A stretch of 6,951 nucleotides of DNA from Pseudomonadota bacterium (GCA_023430705.1 JAEYZJ010000290.1:1-6951), one strand, 5' to 3'; shown: positions 1-6,124, counted from the stretch's first letter. A program made the numbers and translations. Notes: generated by a model not told the origin, from the letters alone.

Positions 1-65
1 TCCGCCTGCTCCGTGATACGCGTGAGGGCCGCCTGGCGCGTCGTGCCGCGGGCGGGGCGGGCCAT
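1..65 (-). CDS. N-terminal fragment of an unidentified leftward protein
   Basis: On the minus strand an ATG at 65-63 opens a frame that stays open to the window edge and reads MARPARGTTRQAALTRITEQA. Only 21 complete residues are visible. The basic, Ala-rich start followed by what may be a helix would fit the N-terminus of a small DNA-binding regulator, but nothing here identifies a family. The gene would be divergent from the sensor kinase at 223, sharing the 66-222 intergenic region. The call rests only on an open frame, an ATG and a plausible composition, so it is tentative. Confidence 0.4.
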   Translation of the reverse strand, partial: MARPARGTTRQAALTRITEQA

Positions 66-91
66 ATAGGCGGTTCGTTCGGGCCTGTCGA

Positions 92-158
92 GGGGCGGCG
101 GCCCCAGGCGCCCGGTCTGCAGGGGCCCCGCGCCTCCGGGCCGCCCCGCTTTTTCTTT
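92..158 (+). other. GC-rich fold followed by a T-run in the divergent intergenic region
   Basis: GGGGCGGC at 92-99 can pair with GCCGCCCC at 140-147, and inside it GGCGC (107-111) can pair with GCGCC (130-134). The outer stem is followed by CTTTTTCTTT at 149-158, so the element looks like a large-loop rho-independent terminator for rightward transcription. No rightward gene ends here, since the left neighbour is on the other strand. It could be a chance fold of very GC-rich DNA, or an attenuator or small-RNA end. Low confidence. Confidence 0.2.
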
Positions 159-168
159 CACGCGGCCC

Positions 169-193
169 GGAACCACGCTACGATCACGAGGTT
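169..193 (+). promoter_or_regulatory. EcfG-type (general stress response) promoter for the HWE kinase
   Basis: GGAAC at 169-173 is followed after 16 nt by GGTT at 190-193. Alphaproteobacterial EcfG promoters are described as GGAAC-N16/17-CGTT, so the -35 is exact and the -10 differs at one base. Transcription would start near 200, giving a short leader ahead of the kinase start at 223. The biology fits, because HWE kinases commonly feed the PhyR-NepR-EcfG pathway, which would make this gene part of the regulon it may control. The match was found by eye; no transcript data are available. Confidence 0.5.
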
Positions 194-222
194 ATGCGTC
201 GCACACGGGGGCTTTCGGCTAA

Positions 223-1248
223 TTGACCGACGACAGGGGGCGCAGGGCGGTGCGATACAGCCGGAGCAGCAACGCCGAGGCGCGGCTGGCCGCGATCATC
301 GAGTCGTCATACGACGCCGTGATCGCCAAGGACCTCAACAGTATCATCACCGACTGGAACCCCGCGGCCGAGCGCATGTTCGGCTACACGGCCGAGGAGG
401 CGATCGGCCGCTCGATCACCATGCTGATCCCCGGCAACCTGCGCGACGAGGAAACCGAGATCATCGGCCGCATCCGCGCCAACGAGCGCTTCGACAGCTA
501 CGAGACGGTGCGGCTGCACAAGGACGGCACGCGCGTCCACGTCTCGCTGACCGTCTCCCCGATCCGCGACATCGACGGTCTCGTGGTGGGCGCCTCCTCG
601 ATTGCCCGCGACATCACCGCCGCGCGCGAGAGCGAGGCCCGCATCCGGCTGCTGCTGCGCGAGATCAACCACCGCGTGAAGAACCAGTACGCCGTGATCC
701 TCTCGCTCATCCGTGAAACCGGGTCCCGCTCGGCCACCATCACCGAGTTCCAGGAGAAGGTGCGCGAGCGCATCACCGCGCTGGCCGCCTCGCACGATCT
801 GCTGGTGAAGTCGGAATGGTCGGGTTCGACCCTCGCCGAAATCGTCAAGGAGCAGCTCGCGGTGTTCGGCCACGAGGAAGTGGTGGTCGTCAGCGGCCCG
901 CTGATCTCGGTTTCGCCGACGGCGGTTCAGAGTCTTGGCATGGCCTTCCACGAACTGGGCACCAACTCGGCCAAGTACGGCGTGCTCTCCGGCCGCGGCG
1001 GCACCATCGAAGTCTCCTGGGGCATGCAGGCCGACCCCGATCCGTCGCTGGAGATCCAGTGGCTGGAGCGGTTCGATCCGCCGCTGCCCGAGGCGCCGGC
1101 GCGCAGCCGCGGCTTCGGCACCGTGGTTCTCGACCGGGTCACGCCGCTCTCGCTCAACGGCCACTCGACCCTCGAGCGCAGCGCCGACCACGTCCGCTGG
1201 CACCTGTCCTGTCCATCTCGCGCCGTCATCGAGGGCGAGGACGACTAG
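223..1248 (+). CDS. Soluble PAS-domain HWE-family sensor histidine kinase
   Basis: A cytoplasmic two-component kinase of 341 residues with no membrane segment. A PAS domain spans about residues 20-132 (SSYDAVIAKD, DWNPAAERMFGY, then the PAC-like end SPIRDIDG...ARDIT). The HWE/HisKA_2 dimerisation domain starts near 142, with REINHRVKN and phospho-acceptor His150. The ATP-binding domain shows the N-box HELGTNSAKYG (243-253), the family's WxE motif at Trp280-Glu282 and the G-box-like GFGTVVLDRV (297-306). These place it in the HWE rather than the classical HisKA family. The frame opens with TTG at 223 directly after a stop codon, with GGGGG about 11 nt upstream. GTG at 250 (AGGGGG 9 nt upstream) is a good alternative start and loses no domain. 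No response regulator gene lies beside it, so it is an orphan kinase, possibly acting on PhyR. The PAS ligand cannot be inferred; the LOV flavin-binding cysteine motif was not seen. Confidence 0.93.
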   Translation: MTDDRGRRAVRYSRSSNAEARLAAIIESSYDAVIAKDLNSIITDWNPAAERMFGYTAEEAIGRSITMLIPGNLRDEETEIIGRIRANERFDSYETVRLHKDGTRVHVSLTVSPIRDIDGLVVGASSIARDITAARESEARIRLLLREINHRVKNQYAVILSLIRETGSRSATITEFQEKVRERITALAASHDLLVKSEWSGSTLAEIVKEQLAVFGHEEVVVVSGPLISVSPTAVQSLGMAFHELGTNSAKYGVLSGRGGTIEVSWGMQADPDPSLEIQWLERFDPPLPEAPARSRGFGTVVLDRVTPLSLNGHSTLERSADHVRWHLSCPSRAVIEGEDD

Positions 1249-1266
1249 CCCCGGTTCCGGCCTCTC

Positions 1267-2148
1267 TCACTGCGCCAGGAAGGCCGTCGCGGCTTCGATC
1301 AGGAGCGGCGACTGGATGACGGAATAATGGGTGGTTCCCGGAAGGATGGCGAGCTGGCTCGCCGGACGCAGGGAACCATCGAGGCCGGCATCCCGCTGGC
1401 CGCCCCCCAGCAGCTTCCAGAACTCCACCATGTGCTCGGGCCGGATCGAGTCGGCGTCGGCAAAGACCAGCAGCGCCGGCGCGGCGAGCCCCCTGATGCC
1501 CTCGCTCCAGTCCTGCTCGCCCTCGTTCATCGCGGCGCTCTTTCGCATCATCCGCTCCCAGTCGACATCGGGATAGAGCTCCGCCAGCGGCGAGGCCGCC
1601 AGCTGCTGGCCGATGGCGGCGGCCGTGTCCGTCATCCTGAGGAAGGCCTGCCGCACCTCGGGATAGTTGCCGTCGGTGCGGAAGGCGACCGAGACCGGCA
1701 CGAGCTTTTCGACCAGCTCGGGGTGCCGCATCGCGACCTGGAGCACGATGGCGGCGCCGAGCGAATAGCCCATGAACCGCGCCTTGCCGATGCCCAGGTG
1801 CGCGAGCACCGCCGCGACGTCGTCGGCCATCCTCGCGCCCGACCAGGGCGCGTCGGTATCGGTGCTCAGTCCGTGCCCGCGCAGGTGGATGGCGATCACG
1901 CGGTGCGTCCGCGCCATGCCGCGCAGCGGCGCCCCGAAGGTGTCGGACGGGTTGACCCCGCCATGCAGCAGGACGAGCGGCGGGCCCTCGCCGTGGATCT
2001 CGTAGTGGATCTGCACGCCGTCGACCGGGACCTTGCCCGTGTTGCCGGTGCCGTTCATTGCATCTTCTCCTGCGCTGCGGGCGATGGCGGGACTCGCGGC
2101 GACAGCCGCGGCGGTAAGGGCAAGGGCGAAAAGAGCACGTCTCTGCAA
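1267..2148 (-). CDS. Alpha/beta-fold hydrolase with predicted signal peptide
   Basis: A 293-residue serine hydrolase of the alpha/beta-hydrolase fold. The oxyanion-hole HGG lies at 62-64, the nucleophile elbow is GYSLG with Ser129, the likely acid is in FADADS (Asp231 or Asp233) and the catalytic His is His274 in PGTTHYS. The N-terminus (MQRRALFALALTAAAVAASP, then AIA) looks like a signal peptide with an AxA cleavage site before Arg24, so the full-length product should be periplasmic. The TTG start at 2148 is favoured by AGGAGG (2155-2160) six nt upstream. An in-frame ATG at 2058 (Met31) also has its own AGGAG and would give a cytoplasmic form. The gene is last in an ArsR-SRPBCC-hydrolase operon, 17 nt after the SRPBCC stop, and converges on the kinase gene with 18 nt between. 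The substrate is unknown; an esterase, lactonase or other hydrolase role is equally open. Confidence 0.9.
   Translation of the reverse strand: MQRRALFALALTAAAVAASPAIARSAGEDAMNGTGNTGKVPVDGVQIHYEIHGEGPPLVLLHGGVNPSDTFGAPLRGMARTHRVIAIHLRGHGLSTDTDAPWSGARMADDVAAVLAHLGIGKARFMGYSLGAAIVLQVAMRHPELVEKLVPVSVAFRTDGNYPEVRQAFLRMTDTAAAIGQQLAASPLAELYPDVDWERMMRKSAAMNEGEQDWSEGIRGLAAPALLVFADADSIRPEHMVEFWKLLGGGQRDAGLDGSLRPASQLAILPGTTHYSVIQSPLLIEAATAFLAQ
2056..2071 (-). promoter_or_regulatory. Second ribosome binding site and ATG inside the hydrolase gene
   Basis: On the minus strand AGGAG (2071-2067) lies 8 nt before an in-frame ATG (2058-2056) encoding Met31, just past the predicted signal peptide. The upstream TTG start has an equally good AGGAGG. 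Use of this site would produce a hydrolase without the export signal. It may instead be the only real start; the signal-peptide-like sequence upstream argues against that but does not exclude it. Confidence 0.4.
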
Positions 2149-2165
2149 TGCCGTCCTCCTCTTGC

Positions 2166-2642
2166 TCAGCGGGCCGCGAGCAGACGCTCCAGCCTGTCGA
2201 TGGCCTCCATGGTGCCGGCCGCGAAACCACCCTCCCTTGCGAAGGCGAGGTCCGCGGCCTGCTCGAAGAGGGCGCGCAACGTGAAGATGGTCTCGTCACC
2301 CGACGCCTCGAACGTGAGCGTCGCGAGGTAGCCGGGCGGCCGGCCGGCGATCGGCGTCGCCTCGGCCGGGCGGAACGGCCGGTAGACGATGCGCTCGGGC
2401 GCGACGATCTCGACGAACCGGTACTGCACGCGGTGCTCCCCGCCGTCGGAGCGGTGCATGGTGACATGCCACTCGCCGCCCGCCCGGAACTCGAGCCGGG
2501 TGATGGTGGAGGTGAAATTCTCGGGCCCCCACCACTGCGCGAGGAGATACGCATCCTCGAAGGTGCGCCACACCAGCGGGCGCGGCGCCTTGAGGCGGCG
2601 GGTGATGACGAGTTCGCGCCGTTCCGCCGGGTCCGTGCTCAT
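2166..2642 (-). CDS. SRPBCC (AHSA1-like) domain protein
   Basis: A 158-residue START/Bet v 1-like protein of the AHSA1 group, a helix-grip fold with a hydrophobic cavity. Seen in order: ITRRLKAPRPLVW (13-25), the hallmark WWGPENF (37-43), GGEW (55-58), the strand VEIVAPERIVY (77-87), and the C-terminal GF..G with helix TMEAIDRLERLL (139-155). Length and motif order match complete family members. The ATG is 4 nt after the stop of the ArsR gene, and AGGA lies just upstream, so the two are surely co-transcribed and probably coupled. ArsR-SRPBCC pairs are common in bacteria; the SRPBCC protein is generally thought to bind or act on a small hydrophobic molecule, but its ligand is rarely known and cannot be read here. 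Confidence 0.9.
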   Translation of the reverse strand: MSTDPAERRELVITRRLKAPRPLVWRTFEDAYLLAQWWGPENFTSTITRLEFRAGGEWHVTMHRSDGGEHRVQYRFVEIVAPERIVYRPFRPAEATPIAGRPPGYLATLTFEASGDETIFTLRALFEQAADLAFAREGGFAAGTMEAIDRLERLLAAR

Positions 2643-2646
2643 GGCG

Positions 2647-2994
2647 TCAGTTCCTGCCGCCCGATGTGTCGGCCGACTGCAGCCGCTCCAGCAGTCCGTC
2701 GAGCCGGTTGAGGCTCGTGTCCCAGAACCGCGCGAACTCCTCGATCCAGTCGAACGCCTCGCGCAGCGGCGCTGCCTCGAGGCGGCAGGGGCGGAGCTGG
2801 CCGTTGCGGCCGCGGCTGATGAGGCCGGCGCCCTCGAGCACCTTCAGGTGCTTGCATACCGCCGGGATGCTCATCTCGAACGGCGCCGCCAGCTCCTTGA
2901 CGGATGCTTCGCCGTCCATCAGGCGCATCAGGATGGCCCGGCGGGTGGGGTCGGCAATGGCGGAGAGCGTGACGCTGACCCGATCGGGCTGCAT
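2647..2994 (-). CDS. ArsR/SmtB-family HTH repressor of the SRPBCC operon
   Basis: A 115-residue winged-helix regulator. LSAIADPTRRAILMRL (10-25) and the DNA-reading helix SIPAVCKHLKVLEGAGLI (42-59) are typical of ArsR proteins, and the wing follows at about 60-72. It lacks the ELCVCDL-type cysteine pair used by arsenic and metal sensors; the equivalent stretch is KELAAPFEMS (33-42). It belongs with the ArsR proteins paired with SRPBCC partners rather than with metal sensors. Cys47 replaces the Ser often seen in the AVSKHL motif. It is first in a three-gene leftward operon and sits next to two palindromic repeats that overlap its promoter, which indicates autorepression. The start is supported by AGGAA (3004-3000) just upstream of the ATG. 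The inducer is unknown. Confidence 0.93.
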   Translation of the reverse strand: MQPDRVSVTLSAIADPTRRAILMRLMDGEASVKELAAPFEMSIPAVCKHLKVLEGAGLISRGRNGQLRPCRLEAAPLREAFDWIEEFARFWDTSLNRLDGLLERLQSADTSGGRN

Positions 2995-3002
2995 GCTTAT
3001 TC

Positions 3003-3034
3003 CTAACCAAGTGGTTAGCTAACTGACTGGTTAG
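3003..3034. promoter_or_regulatory. Tandem ArsR operators (two CTAAC-N6-GTTAG sites)
   Basis: CTAACCAAGTGGTTAG (3003-3018) is a perfect 7-2-7 palindrome. It is followed without a gap by CTAACTGACTGGTTAG (3019-3034), which keeps the CTAAC/GTTAG arms. The two 16-bp sites abut exactly and cover the expected transcription start and the ribosome binding region of the ArsR gene. This arrangement fits two repressor dimers bound side by side. Binding by the adjacent ArsR protein is inferred from position and symmetry. Confidence 0.75.
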
Positions 3035-3060
3035 GTACAACGGCGGGAGCGCGCTGTCAA
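3032..3060 (-). promoter_or_regulatory. Promoter of the ArsR-SRPBCC-hydrolase operon
   Basis: On the minus strand a perfect TTGACA (-35) lies at 3060-3055 and, after a 17-nt spacer, a weak -10 candidate TACCTA at 3037-3032. The -10 overlaps the edge of the tandem operators, so bound repressor would block RNA polymerase. A start near 3025 gives a leader of roughly 30 nt to the ATG at 2994. The -35 is convincing, but the -10 matches the consensus poorly. Confidence 0.55.
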
Positions 3061-3078
3061 CGTACCGGGGCGCCTTCG

Positions 3079-4317
3079 TCAGACGAAGAGGAGCCAGGCG
3101 GCGGCCATCACCATCGTCAGCAGCGTGACGACGGCGCCGGACCTCGTGAACTCCCAGAAGGAGATGGTGAAGCCGTAGTCCTTGGCGCGCTCCACCATGA
3201 TGATGCCGGCCAGGCTGCCGAAGACCACGAGGTTGCTCGAAAAGTGCGTGCCGAGCGAGAGCGCCGCGCCATACTGCGCGTCGCCTTCGGAATGGAGGTA
3301 GGGCACGAGCATCATCACCGCCGGATTGTTGCCCACGATATTGCTGATGACGCTGCTGACGAGGAACAGCACGAAGGGCTTGTCGAGGTCGATCCCCGAC
3401 TGTGCGAAGTGCGCGAGCAGCGTCTGCGGCAGCCCCGTGGCCGACATCGCTGCGTTGACGATGAACAGGGCCATGATGAGGAGGAGCAGGTCCCCGTCGA
3501 CCTGCCTCAGCATGTCGCTCGAGGAGATGCGTCGGCTCAGGAGCAGGAGGCCCGCGGCGGTGAGCGCGATCAGCTCGCGCGGCCACGGGCTGAAGATGAA
3601 GGCGATGACGACCGCCACCGTGACCACGACGGCCTTGGCCGTCTCGATCCTGGAAAAGGGCAGGTTGTCGAGGTTGTCGGCAGCCGGGCGATTGCCTGCT
3701 GCTGACGTCTCGCCCAGCTGCCAGCGCCCGCGATAGAGCCAGCTGACCACCATCCAGATGATCGGCAGCGACAGCAGCGCCGGCAGGGCCGTGATCTGGG
3801 AGACGGCGGCAAAGGAGAGGTCCAGCTTCTGCGCCGCGATCATGTTCTGCGGGCTGCCGATGATCGTGCCCGATGCGCCGGCATTGGCGGCAAAGCAGAA
3901 GCCGAGCAGGAACGGGATCGGGTTCAGGCCCCGACTGAGCGTGATGGACATGAGCAGCGGCGTCATCGCCACGGCGACGACGTCGTTGGTCAGGAACGCC
4001 GCCAGCACGCCGCCGATCGCGATGAGAATGGCGAGCAGGGTCGGCGGCGAGACGGAGGCTGCGGCGACCTTTCGCGCCGTCCAGCCGTAAAAGCCGGACT
4101 CGGCGAAGGCCGCAGACACGACCATCAGGCCGAAGAGCATGCCGATGCTGGAGTAGTCGATGGCGTCCCACGCGGCCCTGGGGGCGATCTTGCCGGCCGC
4201 CAGCATCGCCAGCGCGCCGACGAGCGCGGCGCCCGTGCGATCGATCTTGAGGCCCGGCAGGCCACCCAGCGCCATGGCCAGATAGACGAGGAGGAAGATC
4301 AGGATCGTGAGGTCCAT
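3079..4317 (-). CDS. ArsB/SLC13-type (ion transporter superfamily) membrane permease
   Basis: A 412-residue inner-membrane transporter with about ten or more hydrophobic segments. The family's internal pseudo-repeat signatures are present: NDVVAVAMTPLLM (111-123) and ANAGASGTIIGSPQN (144-158) in the first half, SNIVGNNPAVMML (325-337) and SSNLVVFGSLAGIIMVERA (360-378) in the second. The N-terminus GGLPGLKIDRTGAALVGA (18-35) is also characteristic. Related proteins carry arsenite, dicarboxylates, sulfate or Na+/H+, and the substrate cannot be assigned from this sequence. I chose the ATG at 4317 because the protein then starts directly with the first membrane helix. A GTG at 4401 would add 28 hydrophilic residues unlike the family. 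GGAGGA lies about 14 nt upstream of the ATG, rather far. A small palindrome (3074-3088) covers the stop codon. The gene is divergent from the MFS gene and may read into the ArsR operon, as no clear terminator separates them. Confidence 0.88.
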   Translation of the reverse strand: MDLTILIFLLVYLAMALGGLPGLKIDRTGAALVGALAMLAAGKIAPRAAWDAIDYSSIGMLFGLMVVSAAFAESGFYGWTARKVAAASVSPPTLLAILIAIGGVLAAFLTNDVVAVAMTPLLMSITLSRGLNPIPFLLGFCFAANAGASGTIIGSPQNMIAAQKLDLSFAAVSQITALPALLSLPIIWMVVSWLYRGRWQLGETSAAGNRPAADNLDNLPFSRIETAKAVVVTVAVVIAFIFSPWPRELIALTAAGLLLLSRRISSSDMLRQVDGDLLLLIMALFIVNAAMSATGLPQTLLAHFAQSGIDLDKPFVLFLVSSVISNIVGNNPAVMMLVPYLHSEGDAQYGAALSLGTHFSSNLVVFGSLAGIIMVERAKDYGFTISFWEFTRSGAVVTLLTMVMAAAWLLFV

Positions 4318-4492
4318 CGCGTCTGGTCGGTTCCTCCAGGGCCGGCAAGCGGCCGGGATGGGATGCGTCGCTCCCCGACCTAGCACCCCCGCCCAGGGCA
4401 CGACTTGCCGTCGGTCAAGAATGGCTGCCGGCCCCGGCCGATGGCTTTATGCCCGCCGTCCGATGTGTCTAGATCGGGGTTGACGGTCGCCG

Positions 4493-5797
4493 GTGCGACC
4501 GTCCCACGGGGGCGCGCGATTGGACAGCGACACCACACCGACGGGGGCGGAGCCGGCTGCCGGCGGCGATGTGTTCCGCATCCCCGGCTTTTTCGCGTTC
4601 TGGTCGGCCGAGACGGTGTCGGCCTTCGGCAGCTATGTGACGACGCTCGCCGTCCACACCACGGTGGTGCTGCTGCTGGGCGGCACCGCGACCGATGTCG
4701 GCCTCGTCACCATGGCCGGCCTGCTGCCCAACCTGCTGCTCGGCCCGGTGGCGGGGGCGCTGGTCGACCGCTACCAGCGGCTGCGGGTGTTGATCGTCAC
4801 CGATGTCGCGAGCGGCCTCCTGCTCTGCCTGCTGCCGCTGCTCTGGATTCTGGGCCGGCTCGACATCCCGGTGCTGATGGTGCTGATGTTCGCCACCAAC
4901 GTCTCGGCGATCCTCAACAGCGCCGCGGCCCAGTCGGTGCTTCCCAGGCTCGTGCCGCGCCGGCATCTGCTCGCCGCCAACGCCCGCATCGACCAGGGAG
5001 CGACCGTGGCCCAGACCTCCGGCAGCCTCGTCGCCGGCGGACTGATCGCCCTGCTCGGGGCGCCGCTGGCCATCCTTGCCGACGCGGTGTCCTGCTTCGT
5101 CTCGGCCGCCGCCGTCGCCACGGTGCGCCTCAAGGAATCGCCGCAGCGCCCGCAGGGGACGCTGCGCACGCTGCACAGCGAGGCGGGCGAGGCGCTGCGC
5201 TGGCTCTACCGCCACAGCCTGCTCGGCCCGCTCGCCATCTCCACCCACGTCTGGTTCTTCGCCACCGGGCTCGTCGGCACCGCGATGGTCGCCTATACCC
5301 TCAGGGCCGAGGCCCTCGGTCCCTTCTGGCTGGGCTTCGTCTACGCGGCAGCCGGGGTGGCGGGCCTCGCCGGCAGCTTACTCGCCGTGCCGGTCGGCCG
5401 CTGGCTGGGCGAGGGTGCGACCGTTATCGCCTGCCGCGCCCTGGCCTCACTCGCCTGGGTTCCGGTGGCGCTTCTGCCCGACCAGCCGCCGTGGTGGCTG
5501 GCCGTCGCCCTCCTTGCCGGCACTCAGGCGCTGTTCGGGCTCAGCATCGGGGTGGAGAACGCCAGCGAGGCCAGCATCTGGCAGCGCACCATTCCCGACC
5601 CGTTGCAGGCGCGCGTCGTCGCCACCCGCCGCTCGGCCAACCGCGCCATGATCGTCCTCGGCGCGCCGGCCGGCGGCCTCATCGCCGACAGCGCCGGTTT
5701 CGGCGCCGCGTTCTGGACCGGGGTGGCGGTGTTTGCGGTGGCGGTCGCCGTCCTCGTGCTCGTCGGCTTCCAGAAGGTGCGCGAGGAGCACGGCTGA
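4493..5797 (+). CDS. MFS transporter (MFS_3/EntS-like exporter family)
   Basis: A 434-residue major facilitator with about 12 hydrophobic segments. After a short hydrophilic N-terminus, the sequence FRIPGFFAFWSAETVSAFG (28-46) and the motif A loop GALVDRYQRLR (88-98), between helices 2 and 3, are typical of the MFS_3 group that includes enterobactin exporter EntS and Tet(V)-like drug pumps. A central hydrophilic stretch (about 213-240: RLKESPQRPQGTLRTL, then EAGEALRWLYRH) separates the two six-helix halves, and ENASEASIWQRTIPD (352-366) is another recognisable family region. Export of a small molecule by proton antiport is the likely activity; the substrate is unknown. The GTG at 4493 is the longest start. 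TTG at 4520 (protein beginning MDSDTTPTG) has GGGGG about 9 nt upstream and may be the real one. A hairpin terminator follows 18 nt after the stop codon. The 175-bp divergent region upstream holds no promoter I can call. Confidence 0.88.
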   Translation: MRPSHGGARLDSDTTPTGAEPAAGGDVFRIPGFFAFWSAETVSAFGSYVTTLAVHTTVVLLLGGTATDVGLVTMAGLLPNLLLGPVAGALVDRYQRLRVLIVTDVASGLLLCLLPLLWILGRLDIPVLMVLMFATNVSAILNSAAAQSVLPRLVPRRHLLAANARIDQGATVAQTSGSLVAGGLIALLGAPLAILADAVSCFVSAAAVATVRLKESPQRPQGTLRTLHSEAGEALRWLYRHSLLGPLAISTHVWFFATGLVGTAMVAYTLRAEALGPFWLGFVYAAAGVAGLAGSLLAVPVGRWLGEGATVIACRALASLAWVPVALLPDQPPWWLAVALLAGTQALFGLSIGVENASEASIWQRTIPDPLQARVVATRRSANRAMIVLGAPAGGLIADSAGFGAAFWTGVAVFAVAVAVLVLVGFQKVREEHG

Positions 5798-5815
5798 GGC
5801 CGCCCGCCGGAAAGC

Positions 5816-5844
5816 AAAAACCCCGGCACAAGGCCGGGGTCTTT
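5816..5844. terminator. Rho-independent terminator, stronger in the leftward sense
   Basis: CCCCGGC (5821-5827), a five-base loop ACAAG, and GCCGGGG (5833-5839) form a perfect 7-bp stem, flanked by AAAAA on the left and TCTTT on the right. It ends the rightward MFS transcript. On the minus strand the same hairpin is followed by TTTTTGCTTT, a better U-tract, so it would also stop leftward transcription coming from beyond 5850. No leftward gene is evident there. Confidence 0.85.
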
Positions 5845-5845
5845 G

Positions 5846-6124
5846 GAGGATTGGTGGAGCCAAACTCATCCGAGAAGCCCCGATTTCCGGGCGTCTACAT
5901 AGCCCGAAATCGCCGGACTCACAACTCAGCCCACAAGCATGGTTACCATCGAGAGTCGCAGTAGGGTGTGGCGCTGGTCCGTCCAACAACCCCTCCGCCG
6001 ATTGCCCCGTGGCGACTCATGTTACTGTCCCCCCGAAATATCTGCCCGCCGCTCTTTAACCCGGTGGCCGTGGTCACCAAGTCAGGCGTGGGCAGCAACT
6101 AGGGCGCACAGGGGCGACATACAG
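5846..6124. other. Non-coding junction between core genes and the TIR module
   Basis: I see no convincing gene in these ~280 bp. Sampled G+C is about 55%, against about 70% in the MFS gene. The stretch holds the start of a possible tRNA-3'-end-like segment on the minus strand (5852-5879), a long imperfect hairpin (5881-5912), a small perfect palindrome ATGGT-T-ACCAT (5939-5949) and an imperfect one, GGTGGCC-GT-GGTCACC (6063-6078). A promoter for the downstream gene pair must lie here or further left, but no pair of -35/-10 boxes is good enough to call. The frame leading into the next gene is open from 5939, but its upstream part codes for a hydrophilic, Arg/Pro/Trp-rich sequence unlike a real protein. 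Confidence 0.5.
5881..5912. repeat. Imperfect inverted repeat (11-bp arms, one bulge)
   Basis: CGATTTCCGGGC (5881-5892) pairs with GCCCGAAATCG (5902-5912) around a nine-base loop, with a single bulged C in the left arm. It has no T-run on either side, so it is not an ordinary terminator. It sits at the shift in composition between the core genes and the TIR module. It could be a recombinase or operator site, or part of a structured RNA; no function can be assigned. Confidence 0.55.

Noticed and set aside
307..1203. Long minus-strand open frame opposite the sensor kinase
   Set aside because: The product is Arg/Asp/Ala-rich with no recognisable motif, while the opposite strand encodes a clear PAS-HWE kinase.
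3074..3088. Palindrome CTTCGTC-A-GACGAAG over the permease stop codon as a terminator
   Set aside because: The stem is short and no T-run follows on the minus strand, so it does not qualify as a terminator; it may be chance.
2639..4348. Long open frame on the minus strand in a second frame across the permease and ArsR genes
   Set aside because: Its translation is Arg/Gly/Pro-rich low-complexity sequence and it overlaps two well-supported genes; it is a by-product of high G+C.
4318..4401. Extended permease start at GTG 4401
   Set aside because: The extra 28 residues are hydrophilic and precede what is plainly the usual N-terminus; ATG at 4317 is preferred.
5852..5930. Minus-strand tRNA or tmRNA gene ending in GGCTCCACCA
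   Set aside because: The T-arm pairs mostly through G-U, the T-loop deviates at conserved positions, and no 5' acceptor strand (GGAGCCA) or D-arm was found at the right distance. At most a remnant.
4405..5964. Long rightward open frame overlapping the MFS gene
   Set aside because: Its product is an Arg/Pro/Ala-rich sequence with no domain, while the other frame gives a clear 12-helix transporter.
6001..6060. Promoter boxes (TTGCCC...TTACTG, or TTACTG...TTTAAC) for the TIR module
   Set aside because: Spacings and box matches are poor; no pair meets a reasonable standard.
5939..6124. N-terminal extension of the membrane protein from ATG at 5939
   Set aside because: The added 62 residues are Arg/Pro/Trp-rich and do not resemble the start of a small membrane protein. 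TTG at 6125 has a ribosome binding site and gives a sensible N-terminus.
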